A stretch of 64,000 bases of DNA from contig JAEOTF010000069.1 in the NCBI GenBank assembly GCA_016840025.1, forward strand, positions 14,323 to 78,322, in the 5' to 3' direction. This stretch comes from Candidatus Hodarchaeota archaeon. Lineage in GTDB: Archaea > Asgardarchaeota > Heimdallarchaeia > Hodarchaeales > YT1-039. Position 1 is the first letter of the stretch, and the number at the start of each line of letters is the position of its first letter. This document shows positions 7,990 to 17,109 of the stretch, in pieces. The position numbers and the translations under genes are program-made. Under the pieces are notes generated by a model, which saw only the letters and a program-made list of their open reading frames with translations, had not been told where the DNA came from and made no database searches.

Positions 7990-9525
7990 TTATGGTTTCA
8001 AACGATGTTCTTTACGCGTATCCAGATGAGATCTTCTTTTAGAAGTCCACAAATTCATTTCTTTGACTAATCTAAGTATATTCTCTTCTTTTGGTGAAGT
8101 ACCATCCCCTAAAACCATTTTTGAAAAAAGAGCTCTAGAAGAAGAAGCAGGAGTAAGCTGGTGCTGGTTAATAAATTCCTTCCGATCTTCTTTACTTAGT
8201 GATAGAACGTACATAAAAAGAGCAAAGCTTTTGGCTTTTAGCTCAGGAGTTACGTCAAAAACATCTCGATGCATGTAAGAATCAAAGTAAAATGTTGAAA
8301 ATTCGGGAAAAAACACAGTAGATTGACTCCAGTCGTACTGTGCTAATTCTCCGAATAGAAATGGTACAAGCTCTGGCTCTGTGAGGGATAACTTTAAAAG
8401 CGCTTTAGAGTAACTTGTTAAGACTAAAACATCGAATAAATGTTTTTTAGACAAAACAAAACCCAGAATATCCTTCCCCGAAGGACCATATTGTGCCACC
8501 AATTCTAAAAATTGAGGAACTCCTGTAGCATATTCTAGGGAACGAGAACCACCAAAACTGATAATAGCCTCACTTATCAGTCGACAGGCTACTAAAGGAT
8601 AGCCGTATTCGCGTAATTTTGCAAAAACATCTTTAGCACCTGTTGTCAATGTTTTATAAATAGTCAGAGCTTCATCTTTGGCAAAAAGATCTTCAGTTTT
8701 ACTAACTGCATCATTTAGGGCATAACCGAGATTAATATGGTAGAAAGAGACTAAACCTCGGAAAGCACCGATCACGTCCTTCTTTGTCTGTGTTATGGAT
8801 CGCAAAACAGTCTTTTCAGTATCTCTGGTAATATTAACTAAATACTCTGCAACTTTTGGAGTTAGGCCATGGAAATCTGCCAAATAATCGTACGCAGAAT
8901 GACGTTGATTGATAAAATACTTTTTTTCTGTCTCATCGATAAGATTTCTTAATTTTGCAAGTAGTTTAGCTTCAGAAATCCCAGCCTTCTGATTAACAAG
9001 AAATTCTATGAGTGAAGTTCCCAATACCAAGGAGACTTCGGTGATGATTTTACCTAATCTTTTGTCTTGTCTCGAATAACTACGCCCATGTAAAAGAGAC
9101 TGAATAGTATAGTCGAAATCTCCCACACAAAGGATTTCAAGGGCAAAAGCACCAGCTTCTGATGAAAGAAGAGATTTTTTAAGTTTAGGATTATTATGAG
9201 TTATTTCGTGGAGTAAGGTAGCATAATCTCCTGGACGAATGAGGATGATTTGGCTTTGCTCGTCATTAATTCCAAAAAAAGAGCCATCACCCGAATCCCT
9301 CAATCTTGAGCTAACTTCCAGAATTTTATCCTTGAGGTCATCAAGATTGGGAAAATAGGCAGAAACTCCTAGATAGTTTAACCATGATTTGATATGGGCT
9401 ATGAATTCCTCTTCTGGATTTTCAACATAAAATTGCTGCCCAGCGCCAATCTTACTTTTATCTCTCATAAAATCCAGATAGTCTTGTTTTTTCCGAGTTA
9501 TGTTCTTGGAATGCTTTCGTTGCAT
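7990..9525 (-). CDS. Unknown 511-residue protein with HEITH motif, paralog B
   Basis: Clear full-length paralog of the neighbouring gene. HEITH lies near residue 106 and SSEAGAFALE 13 residues after its last histidine. N- and C-terminal ends diverge most: this copy has a basic start (KHSKNITRKKQ) and a basic tail (SKRRSHLDTRKEHR). The middle block around ITQTKKDVIGAFRGLVSFYHI is almost unchanged, so that region, not only the metal site, is under selection. Translation could begin at the inner methionine MRDKSKIG, which aligns better with paralog A. Function unknown; the conserved metal site suggests peptidase-like activity but this is inference. Confidence 0.8.
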   Translation of the reverse strand: MQRKHSKNITRKKQDYLDFMRDKSKIGAGQQFYVENPEEEFIAHIKSWLNYLGVSAYFPNLDDLKDKILEVSSRLRDSGDGSFFGINDEQSQIILIRPGDYATLLHEITHNNPKLKKSLLSSEAGAFALEILCVGDFDYTIQSLLHGRSYSRQDKRLGKIITEVSLVLGTSLIEFLVNQKAGISEAKLLAKLRNLIDETEKKYFINQRHSAYDYLADFHGLTPKVAEYLVNITRDTEKTVLRSITQTKKDVIGAFRGLVSFYHINLGYALNDAVSKTEDLFAKDEALTIYKTLTTGAKDVFAKLREYGYPLVACRLISEAIISFGGSRSLEYATGVPQFLELVAQYGPSGKDILGFVLSKKHLFDVLVLTSYSKALLKLSLTEPELVPFLFGELAQYDWSQSTVFFPEFSTFYFDSYMHRDVFDVTPELKAKSFALFMYVLSLSKEDRKEFINQHQLTPASSSRALFSKMVLGDGTSPKEENILRLVKEMNLWTSKRRSHLDTRKEHRLKP

Positions 9526-9694
9526 TATTTACACATGCATTTTAAGGCTTAAGAATAGGAGATACTTAATATCTCAGTACGCTTATTTTAGTCATTTATC
9601 CCCAATATATCCACTTACTCGCTCTAATAACCATTGGTATTAAAAATGGCATTGCTCATTGTGAAGCCTTCACTTAAGTTTCATTTTATCCTGG

Positions 9695-11704
9695 ATGAGA
9701 ATGAAAAGCATGAGAACTCCTTACCTCGGTAAAATTCGATTAAGACATTGTAATCAGTGTAACCTACCTGTTCTTGGTAAAAAATGCGGGATTTGTGATG
9801 AATCGACTAGAGAGGTAAGTATCACACCACCAGGCGACGCTCGACCGATTTTTGAAAAAGAATATGTCCTCATCGAACAAGCCATCCAAAATTCATTCGG
9901 TTCTGCAGTTGCGAGGGAGATAATTAATGCTCTCAAAGAAAGAATCGTTTTACTAAACAAAGCGCCTTATGAAGATAGGATGGATGAAATTATTGTTGAA
10001 GGAACAGTCATTGGAGTTATTCGCTTTGACCTAATACGGAATAGACTTGAATTTCACCCTAGATTAGATATTGCGCCATGGGTCTACAGCCGACCAGGAT
10101 TAGTGAAATTTAAAGGCTGGGTACTCGTAGATCCTGACCTAAAGAAATTACTAGCGAAGTCTAAAGTGTCTGTCCTAGCGCCTGGTGTCCTTCAAGCCGA
10201 CCCAGAAATTGAGATTGACGACCCAGTTTTTGTCCTTTGTAAAGATGAGATAATAGCAACTGGACTCGCCAAGATGACTGGTCTAGAAATGAATAAGGCA
10301 AGATCGAAAGGTACACGAGGTGTAGCTGTCAAGGTAAAATATTATAAATTTAAGAGACCAGTTCTTTCTTCATTAAAGGGAGAACAAACTTGGAATTGTG
10401 TCTTAAAGGCGAATAAACTCGTAATTACTGATTTCGAGCTTGAAGCCATTCAATTTATCAAAAGGGTAGAGAAAGAATTCGATCTTCATCCTGTAGTAGC
10501 ATATTCAGGTGGAAAAGACTCCTTAGCGGTTTTATTATTAGCACTCGACGCTATTAATTGTCGGGACATTATTTTCGCGGATACAGGCTTAGAGTTCCCA
10601 GAAACCCTAGAAAATATTGATATAGTCAAAAGAGAATTACATTTGAATGTTTTTACAGAAGCTGCATCAATAAAAGAATTTTGGGAACGTTTTGATCAAT
10701 TTGGCCCACCATCAAGATCAACCCGTTACTGCTGCAAGCGATCTAAACTCACCCCCATCAATCAAATAATTGAAAATGCGTTTCCCGATGGCGTCCTTGC
10801 CTTTATTGGCAGCCGGAGATACGAATCGCTGAGTAGGTCAAAAGAATCGCGCGTTTCAAAAAACCCTTGGATCCCAAAACAAACTATGGCAGCACCTATC
10901 AGGAATTGGACTGCTCTCCATGTATTTCTTTATATTAAGGCGAAGGAAGCAGAATACTTGCTTAATCCTATTTACAATAGAGTGGGGCTTGCAAGAATAG
11001 GATGTTGGCTTTGTCCTGCCTCAAATCAAGCGGATTTGCGGTTAATCGCAGATAATTACCCCGAATTATATAATGAACTTGAGCTACATATTGAACAATG
11101 GGAGCGTAAGAGAGGCTACCCTAAACTGTGGCGAACATTAGCCTTATGGCGTTGGAAAACAGTGCCAAAGAAGATACTAGACCTTCTTGAAAAAGCCAAT
11201 ATTTCTTATTCACCTCAATTTTTGGAGTTTAAACATGCTCTCTCTTTCGAAGTTGCATTAACACCCTCACCTTGTAAAGAAGGAGGGATTAGATTCACTT
11301 GTCAAGCTTCTGGTCCCCTTAACTTAGACAGAATAGCTGCACTTACCCCAATTATAGGAAAAACGAACCAAAACACTTCTTTAGGACTTCTCTTTATTCG
11401 GAACGGAGAAAATCGCATTCATATTTATGCGGACGGAACAATAAGTGCTCAAGGAAAACAAGAAGGGGAGTTACGGGAGATATTAGCTGCAACAATAGGA
11501 AACATTGTTCGTTCTGAATCATGCGATCAGTGTAGGACTTGTTTTGCTCAATGTAATCACGAAGCTTTGTCCTTTGACGAAAAAAGTCAAATAATAAAGG
11601 TAAATGAAAAATTATGTATAAAATGTGGTAAATGTATAGAATACTGCCCTACATGGAAATATGACTACCAAACAGTACGTGAGAAGATTTTAGCAAAATC
11701 CTGA
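9695..11704 (+). CDS. Zinc ribbon-PUA-PAPS reductase family-ferredoxin fusion
   Basis: A 669-residue fusion seen in archaea (MJ0066-like). Order: zinc ribbon with C19, C22, C31, C34; an N-terminal alpha/beta region; a PUA-like RNA-binding domain around 155-220 (PGVLQADPEIEIDDPVFV); an adenine-nucleotide alpha-hydrolase domain with the SGGKDS P-loop at 271-276, DTGLEFPETL and the later CCKRSK and GCWLCPAS cysteine motifs; and a C-terminal 2x[4Fe-4S] ferredoxin (C610, C613, C616, C620 and C641, C644, C647, C651). PAPS reductase-fold enzymes activate a substrate by adenylation or reduce sulfonucleotides. With a PUA domain, tRNA thiolation or another RNA modification is more likely than sulfate assimilation, but this is inference. 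Confidence 0.85.
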   Translation: MRMKSMRTPYLGKIRLRHCNQCNLPVLGKKCGICDESTREVSITPPGDARPIFEKEYVLIEQAIQNSFGSAVAREIINALKERIVLLNKAPYEDRMDEIIVEGTVIGVIRFDLIRNRLEFHPRLDIAPWVYSRPGLVKFKGWVLVDPDLKKLLAKSKVSVLAPGVLQADPEIEIDDPVFVLCKDEIIATGLAKMTGLEMNKARSKGTRGVAVKVKYYKFKRPVLSSLKGEQTWNCVLKANKLVITDFELEAIQFIKRVEKEFDLHPVVAYSGGKDSLAVLLLALDAINCRDIIFADTGLEFPETLENIDIVKRELHLNVFTEAASIKEFWERFDQFGPPSRSTRYCCKRSKLTPINQIIENAFPDGVLAFIGSRRYESLSRSKESRVSKNPWIPKQTMAAPIRNWTALHVFLYIKAKEAEYLLNPIYNRVGLARIGCWLCPASNQADLRLIADNYPELYNELELHIEQWERKRGYPKLWRTLALWRWKTVPKKILDLLEKANISYSPQFLEFKHALSFEVALTPSPCKEGGIRFTCQASGPLNLDRIAALTPIIGKTNQNTSLGLLFIRNGENRIHIYADGTISAQGKQEGELREILAATIGNIVRSESCDQCRTCFAQCNHEALSFDEKSQIIKVNEKLCIKCGKCIEYCPTWKYDYQTVREKILAKS

Positions 11705-11758
11705 ACAAACAAATTCTTTTTTAAAGTTATAACAACATAGTAGACATTGGTGAATCTA

Positions 11759-11905
11759 ATGGGAATGCGGAAATGTGCAAAATGTGGACAAACATATGAA
11801 CAGAAAATACGGACACGATCTGATCCAGATAAGTGTTCTCATTGTGGTTGGGCCCATTGGGATCCAGCGGGTCAGCTCAACCGTGATTGGAGACCGCCAG
11901 AGTAA
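11759..11905 (+). CDS. Small zinc-ribbon protein, 48 residues
   Basis: A short gene just downstream of the PAPS-reductase fusion on the same strand. It encodes MGMRKCAKCGQTYEQ at the N-terminus and a second knuckle CSHCGW, then a tryptophan-rich tail ending DWRPPE. The C-x2-C...C-x2-C pattern fits a rubredoxin-like zinc ribbon. A GGTGA ribosome site lies about 5 bases before the ATG, which supports translation. Its position suggests it is read through from the upstream gene. Function unknown. Confidence 0.7.
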   Translation: MGMRKCAKCGQTYEQKIRTRSDPDKCSHCGWAHWDPAGQLNRDWRPPE

Positions 11906-11962
11906 TAGTTCATTCCACTAAAGTAATTAGACCCTTCTTTGAAATAAAATTAGATTTAAAAG

Positions 11963-12110
11963 TGGCGCTGGGGGCGAGATTCGAACTCGCGAGTTTCTGC
12001 ATGGTGCATGTCACGCCATTGTCTCAGATGAGCACGGACTTAGCAGGCCCGCTCCATACCAGGCTTTTCCGTCCTTCTTTGGGAAATATTAGGACTTTGG
12101 ATACCCCAGC
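11963..12110 (-). tRNA. tRNA-Ser(GCT) with two probable introns
   Basis: On the minus strand the acceptor GCTGGGG (from 12110) pairs with CCCCAGC, then discriminator G (11966) and an encoded CCA (11965-11963). The anticodon arm is CGGGC-CTGCTAA-GTCCG, anticodon GCT, and the T arm is GCGAG-TTCGAAT-CTCGC. Removing about 33 bases (12061-12093), which contain a GTCCT/AGGAC hairpin, restores a normal serine D arm TCC-AAAGTGGTAT-GGA. A further 28 or so extra bases lie between the short variable stem CTC-ATCT-GAG and the T stem (about 11991-12022). The same two positions are interrupted in the tRNA-Ser(TGA) gene at 1784-1933. Confidence 0.87.
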
Positions 12111-12182
12111 CTGTTTCTTGACCTATCTCTTTTCTTCCTAGTTAAAAGATTTCTTTTCTAATTAGGTGAATATTTCATGGAC

Positions 12183-12665
12183 TCATTTTGAGCCCGTTTC
12201 TATCTGACTCTTTATGGCGTGGAGAGCAATACCCATCTGGGCAATCGGACCGATCTCGTATTTGCTGTCGACAATATAGGAAACATCCCCCATATCAAGT
12301 TCTCGGCGAGTAAGGCCAGGAGATGTTCCTCCAACAACAAGAAGAACTTTACCAGTCTTTGCTTCTTCAATAACTAATTGTGGTTCAAATTTTGTTTTCG
12401 CAAATTTCTTAGATATCAACAAAATTATTTTAGAAGGTTGGAGAATCTCTGAGGCATCCTTGAGGTTCTCTAGATAAAGAAGACTTGTTTTACCTTCTCT
12501 GGTCAACATTTTAACGGCAGCAGGTACACCTGTCGTAGCTGCTGCTCCCTTAGCTTGTGAAATTACACAACAAGGACAATTCATTCCTAAGGTCAATTGA
12601 GCAAATTCTCGAACACGTTGTGCAGAACTGACGTTGTGAAGCACAGGATAGACATTTCGATCCAT
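12183..12665 (-). CDS. SPOUT-like protein (COG4080-type archaeal family)
   Basis: A 160-residue protein. The N-terminus PVLHNVSSAQRVREFAQ, the KGAAATTGVPAAVKM segment, the mid-protein strand KIILLIS and the C-terminal VVGGTSPGLTRREL followed by a helix agree with the archaeal family listed as COG4080 (a SpoU-like RNA methylase fold, sometimes misnamed RecB-family nuclease). The C-terminal GGTSPGLTRREL resembles the SAM-binding trefoil knot of SPOUT methyltransferases. An RNA methyltransferase role is therefore plausible but the target is unknown. Its start lies 24 bases after the stop of the upstream zinc-finger protease gene, so they probably form one operon. Confidence 0.6.
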   Translation of the reverse strand: MDRNVYPVLHNVSSAQRVREFAQLTLGMNCPCCVISQAKGAAATTGVPAAVKMLTREGKTSLLYLENLKDASEILQPSKIILLISKKFAKTKFEPQLVIEEAKTGKVLLVVGGTSPGLTRRELDMGDVSYIVDSKYEIGPIAQMGIALHAIKSQIETGSK

Positions 12666-12689
12666 ATTTAATCTTCCATTCTCGTTTAT

Positions 12690-13703
12690 CTAATTTAAAA
12701 ATCCTAACATAGGCAGGCCAATGTATAGAAGCACGGCACAACCCATTAAAATACCCCATACAGTGGGGTTCCAAGCATAGACCTTTTTTCCATCAAGGGG
12801 ACCAAATGGAAGTAGATTAAATCCAGCCAACATGCCATTTATGAATGCAACAACTCCCATGATATAAGAAATACCAGGAAACACTGGTTCAAGACCAATA
12901 CCGACAATAAGACATACAATAGCAGAGAGGATATTCCAAGCAGGTCCTGCTGCAGAAACTCGCCCGTTAGTCTCACGATTGAGGAAACCCATCACCATGA
13001 CGAAACCAGGAGCAGCTAAACCTAAACCAAAGCCAACCATTATTAAAAACGCAGAAAATATAGTTATCATCATACCCTGTTTCCATAATACAAATCGGGC
13101 GGGAATACCAAAGTGTTGGGCAGAATATTTGTGTGCGAGTTCGTGACCGATAAAACCTGTAGCTGTAGCTAAGGTCATTGTTAATGCTAGCCCTATTAAA
13201 GCAGAAGCGCTTGTTTCCCCACGCCAAAAGATCCCTAGGGTGAAGAAAGCAATAAAAAGGCTCCCTATAAGAATATCATATAACTCCCGACCTGAACTCC
13301 AGAGACCCATTTGATCATAATAAGCTTGCATCATTCGGGGGTCAGTAGACGGTGTTTGTCGTGTTCTAGAAGTGTGTTGATATTGTTGAGGGATTCGCCA
13401 TCCATAAGAATCAGAGGAAGAGGATTGTGATTCTCGGGAAGGGGTTTCGAAAGATTTTGCGACTTTTCCTGCGCCTACAGCATCACAATTATGATTTTCG
13501 GGTAATCTATGTGTACTACAGAATGGTCTACCACAATAGGAACATTTGAAAGGCATTATTTGTTCCTTACCACAGACAACGCAAGCTCTTGGGGAGCGAA
13601 TAGGTGGACGAGAGGTAGGAATCGGTGTTCCGCACTGGATACAAAATTGTGTTCCTTCGTGGATTTGTGCGCCACAATTTCCACAATAAAGCTGTTTACT
13701 CAT
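12690..13703 (-). CDS. Zinc ribbon-AN1 zinc finger-site-2 protease (M50) fusion
   Basis: A 337-residue intramembrane metalloprotease. The N-terminus has a zinc ribbon (C7, C10, C21, C24) and then an AN1-type finger (C41, C44, C54, C57, C62, H65, H71, C73). A serine-rich linker leads to about six membrane helices. The first active-site motif is HELAH at 187-191, and the second, GPLDGKK with D304, supplies the third zinc ligand. Site-2 proteases cut transmembrane helices of regulators. The cytosolic AN1 finger is often linked to ubiquitin-like or stress recognition in eukaryotes; its use here is unknown. The start at 13703 is natural since the ribbon begins at residue 7. Confidence 0.88.
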   Translation of the reverse strand: MSKQLYCGNCGAQIHEGTQFCIQCGTPIPTSRPPIRSPRACVVCGKEQIMPFKCSYCGRPFCSTHRLPENHNCDAVGAGKVAKSFETPSRESQSSSSDSYGWRIPQQYQHTSRTRQTPSTDPRMMQAYYDQMGLWSSGRELYDILIGSLFIAFFTLGIFWRGETSASALIGLALTMTLATATGFIGHELAHKYSAQHFGIPARFVLWKQGMMITIFSAFLIMVGFGLGLAAPGFVMVMGFLNRETNGRVSAAGPAWNILSAIVCLIVGIGLEPVFPGISYIMGVVAFINGMLAGFNLLPFGPLDGKKVYAWNPTVWGILMGCAVLLYIGLPMLGFLN

Positions 13704-13823
13704 TGCTTGAGTTACCTTCTCATTAGTTTTCGACTTTATACCATCTTTATATCTATGATTTGCTTAAAATTATTTGTTAACGAATAAACAATACCATAAT
13801 AATAGTAGAAGAGTGGTATTTCT

Positions 13824-16800
13824 GTGAGAGATAACTCAGAAAGTATGGATTGTTCGGATGTTAACATTGCAAAAGAACGATTACCGACCGTTAGTTATCT
13901 TTCTGAGTTTAGTAAACAGAATAGAAGCAAGAAGAAGGAGGAAGATCTTCTAGAAGACATCAATAAATGGTATATCCTTTTAGTGAACGGAATCCACCAG
14001 AGGGGGAAGGATGTAAATTTTGCAAAAAAACTCCTATTCTGTTTTCTATTTGTACGATTGTTGGAAATCAACCAAATACTTGCTCCAAAATGGATGTTAC
14101 CGATCTATTTTCATGATAAGAAAGAGAAAGCAAACGTTCCAAACGGAAAACACACTCTAAGAATCGCTCTCCAGGAAATGTTTGATGATTATGGTATTGA
14201 TTTGTTTACTGAGAGTTTAACCACATTAGATGACTTGCCTAATGAAATTCTTTTAGAAATTCTAAAAGAATCTGATGTCTCTTCTCTAGCAATTGAAAAA
14301 ATATACAAATCACATGGTTTGCCAAGTAGAACGGTGAATTTAGGGATATATGGACACAACACTCAAGCTTTCTCTTTAGACACCCTTAATGCTGCTTATG
14401 AAGAATTATTTCATTACGATCTTGATAAGAAGACAGATAGAAGCAAAAAAAGCCCGATCGATAGTAAAAAGAAACAAACTCAGCGGAAGAGCAAAGGAGC
14501 ATACTTTACTCCTAGAGATTTTGCCGAATTTTTGGTAGAAATAACCCTTAAACCGCGATTAACCAAACTAAAGAATTCTATATTGAAGGAACTTGAAAAT
14601 GAAGATAATTCTAAAGTATTAGCGATTTTTAAGAAAATTCACGATATAAAGATTTTAGACCCTGCTTGTGGTAACGGCGTTTTCCTAACAGCAGCATATA
14701 GGGAAACGTGGAATTTCTATAAAGATCTTAAAAAGAAAATAAAAGAAAGAAGACAGTTTCACGTAGTCTCAGATGAATTTGTGGGGATTGGACAAAGGAT
14801 TCTATTAAACAATATATTTGGAGTAGATAAGGATCCCCAAGCTGTCGAAATAACAAAACTAAATCTCTGGCTACATTTACTTGTATCTGAACAAACCCGT
14901 TATGATATTCGGAGAAAAGAGGAAAAAACAATCAAACTCCCTCCATTGGATAGCAATATTCTAATAGCTAACTCAATTTGGCACCCAAAAACCACTATTC
15001 ATACCATAGATCAAAATTTAAGGGAAAAACTGTTTAGTTATCGAAAAGCCTATCAAAACAAACTAATTGAGAGTTACAAGATAAGAGATATTGATAACAG
15101 AGAAAAATTGCGGGAAGAAGCAAGTACCCTTGAAAAGAAACTCCAAAAAGTAAGGAAAAAATGCTGGGAGAATGAAGCTCAAAAGATAGCAATATCTGGA
15201 CTAGAAGAAGGAAAACCGATTGTTTGGCCTTTAGTATTTCCTGAAGTTTTTTTTCGTTCTAATTCAGGTTTTGACATTATACTGACCAACCCCCCCTTTC
15301 TAGCTTATCATAGCCGGCAAACTCAATCTATTTCCCCTGAATTACTCACCCTTTTCCTGCAACTTTATCCAGTTTTAGGTCAAAGGAGACCGAATAGTTA
15401 TCTGTTTTTTCTAGAACTTAGTTTTAGCTATTTACTTAGAAAATCGGGACGAATCGGACTCATCGTGGATCAAGCGCTAAGAGATTTACCTGCTTATAAG
15501 CATGTGCGGGAATTCATGCTGAATAACCTTTACATAGAAACAATAATACCCCAAGTTGAATTTCCTGGGGCTACAGTAGATGTTACTTTAATTGTGGCCG
15601 AGCTTCCTGACACGACTGGGATTTTAAAGCAGCCTATCAAATGGATGGCCACACTATTCGATTATCCTTCGCCCATCCTACTAGAAAAAGCGTATTTCTC
15701 CACTAAACCAAACTGTGAATTCATCTTTAGTACACAAGAGCATTTACTCAGGAAGATTGAGAAGCATCCCTCAATTCCTCTCGGAGGAAAAGAAGGACTC
15801 TGTGATTTAGCCTGTGGTCTCGAATATAGTGTTTTGTTGAAGAAACATTTTCTATCGTCATTTAAGGAAGATAAGACTTTCCATCCTGCTGTGGATGGCG
15901 CAACTGACATTCCAAACCGTTATACTCTTGCTTGGTATCCTAAGAAGGGAAACAAGGCCTATGTAAGATTTGATAAAAGTTTTGAAGAAAAACTTATCAT
16001 TGAAGGAAAGAACCTAAGCAATACAGGGAAGACTGTAATCTTTGTTTCAGGAAATGAAACTCGTTATAAAAAGCCCAAAATCATCTTAAGACAGACATGT
16101 ACCGAATTTTGTGGAATACTGGATGAAAATAAAGATCCCTATGGTTCCTACTATAGTCTGAGAAATACCCATGTGATCAATCTTAAAGAAAATAGCCCAG
16201 TAACTCTTCCGTACATTCTAGGAATTCTCAACTCACATTTAATCGCGCTTTACGGGCGAGAAAAAAATATTATTAGAACAACAGGAAAAAATAGGCAACC
16301 ACAAATCCGTATCCGGGATTTAGAACGGATTCCTCTTGTTCTTCCACCTATCGCACTTCGTGAACAGTGTTTTCACTTTTTTGATAAGTATGTAAAACGA
16401 CTAAGTGCCCTTAAGCGAACTATCGCGCTTCTTGGCATTTATTATGGACAACAAATCACCGATAGAAAAAAATTTGATTTTCAGGACTTTATTTCTTTAG
16501 ATAATTTATTAAAATCCCACAATGAAGTTTTAGAAGCTTTATGGATCAATTTAAAGCAAAGCAGAAAAATTAAAAAAACCGAAATGCAAATACCGCGTTA
16601 TTATAAAACTATTTTTGCAAATGAATATACAATAAAACTCATTTGCAAGAATGCAGATAAAAAAGAAACCACAATAGTACAAGTTAATTTCGATCCAGGT
16701 TGTCCAAATTGGGTAAAAGATTTTCTTTACTTAACCCTTTCATCAAAATCGGGAAAAACAAGCTATAAATCCAAGGTTTCATTACAAATACCACTTAAAA

Positions 16801-17036
16801 AACGATTTAATATTCCTATACCGGTGTATGAAGAAATATCAAAGCTGAGGAACATTTATTCAAGTTTTATCTCCCTTTTATGGGCTAAAGTAGCTGAGGA
16901 AACAAAAATACAATCTACGAGCGCCTTTGCGATTCTTCATGAAGCAAGCCAGATCGATGACAAAATTGAACAAGTTGTTCGAGCATTATATGGAATAGAG
17001 GGAGATCTTTCACAAATTCTAACAATATTATCTTGA
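13824..17036 (+). CDS. Adenine-specific DNA methyltransferase, type IIG (Eco57I-like) restriction-modification protein
   Basis: A 1070-residue protein. Methylase motifs are in the gamma order: motif X with KGAYFTPRDFAEFL near 224-237, motif I LDPACGNGVF at 278-287, FGVDKDPQAVEITKLNLWL at 332-350, and motif IV TNPPF at 488-492. The 500-residue C-terminal part looks like a TaqI-type target-recognition and specificity domain (AYGREKNIIR..., RIRDLERIPLVLPP). The first 200 residues are helical and lack a clear PD-(D/E)xK nuclease, so cleavage activity is not shown. It is probably the modification or combined restriction-modification enzyme of a small islet with the cytosine methylase 73 bases downstream. 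Confidence 0.85.
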   Translation: MRDNSESMDCSDVNIAKERLPTVSYLSEFSKQNRSKKKEEDLLEDINKWYILLVNGIHQRGKDVNFAKKLLFCFLFVRLLEINQILAPKWMLPIYFHDKKEKANVPNGKHTLRIALQEMFDDYGIDLFTESLTTLDDLPNEILLEILKESDVSSLAIEKIYKSHGLPSRTVNLGIYGHNTQAFSLDTLNAAYEELFHYDLDKKTDRSKKSPIDSKKKQTQRKSKGAYFTPRDFAEFLVEITLKPRLTKLKNSILKELENEDNSKVLAIFKKIHDIKILDPACGNGVFLTAAYRETWNFYKDLKKKIKERRQFHVVSDEFVGIGQRILLNNIFGVDKDPQAVEITKLNLWLHLLVSEQTRYDIRRKEEKTIKLPPLDSNILIANSIWHPKTTIHTIDQNLREKLFSYRKAYQNKLIESYKIRDIDNREKLREEASTLEKKLQKVRKKCWENEAQKIAISGLEEGKPIVWPLVFPEVFFRSNSGFDIILTNPPFLAYHSRQTQSISPELLTLFLQLYPVLGQRRPNSYLFFLELSFSYLLRKSGRIGLIVDQALRDLPAYKHVREFMLNNLYIETIIPQVEFPGATVDVTLIVAELPDTTGILKQPIKWMATLFDYPSPILLEKAYFSTKPNCEFIFSTQEHLLRKIEKHPSIPLGGKEGLCDLACGLEYSVLLKKHFLSSFKEDKTFHPAVDGATDIPNRYTLAWYPKKGNKAYVRFDKSFEEKLIIEGKNLSNTGKTVIFVSGNETRYKKPKIILRQTCTEFCGILDENKDPYGSYYSLRNTHVINLKENSPVTLPYILGILNSHLIALYGREKNIIRTTGKNRQPQIRIRDLERIPLVLPPIALREQCFHFFDKYVKRLSALKRTIALLGIYYGQQITDRKKFDFQDFISLDNLLKSHNEVLEALWINLKQSRKIKKTEMQIPRYYKTIFANEYTIKLICKNADKKETTIVQVNFDPGCPNWVKDFLYLTLSSKSGKTSYKSKVSLQIPLKKRFNIPIPVYEEISKLRNIYSSFISLLWAKVAEETKIQSTSAFAILHEASQIDDKIEQVVRALYGIEGDLSQILTILS

Positions 17037-17109
17037 ATTAGTAAGCTTTTTTTGTAATCTTATTGATATTTTGAGAGAATTTTTTAACAGGCTCCTCTAA
17101 TTTTCAAGT

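Noticed and set aside
11887..12141. 84-codon frame on the plus strand
   Set aside because: It lies over the tRNA-Ser(GCT) gene in the opposite direction and has no protein features.
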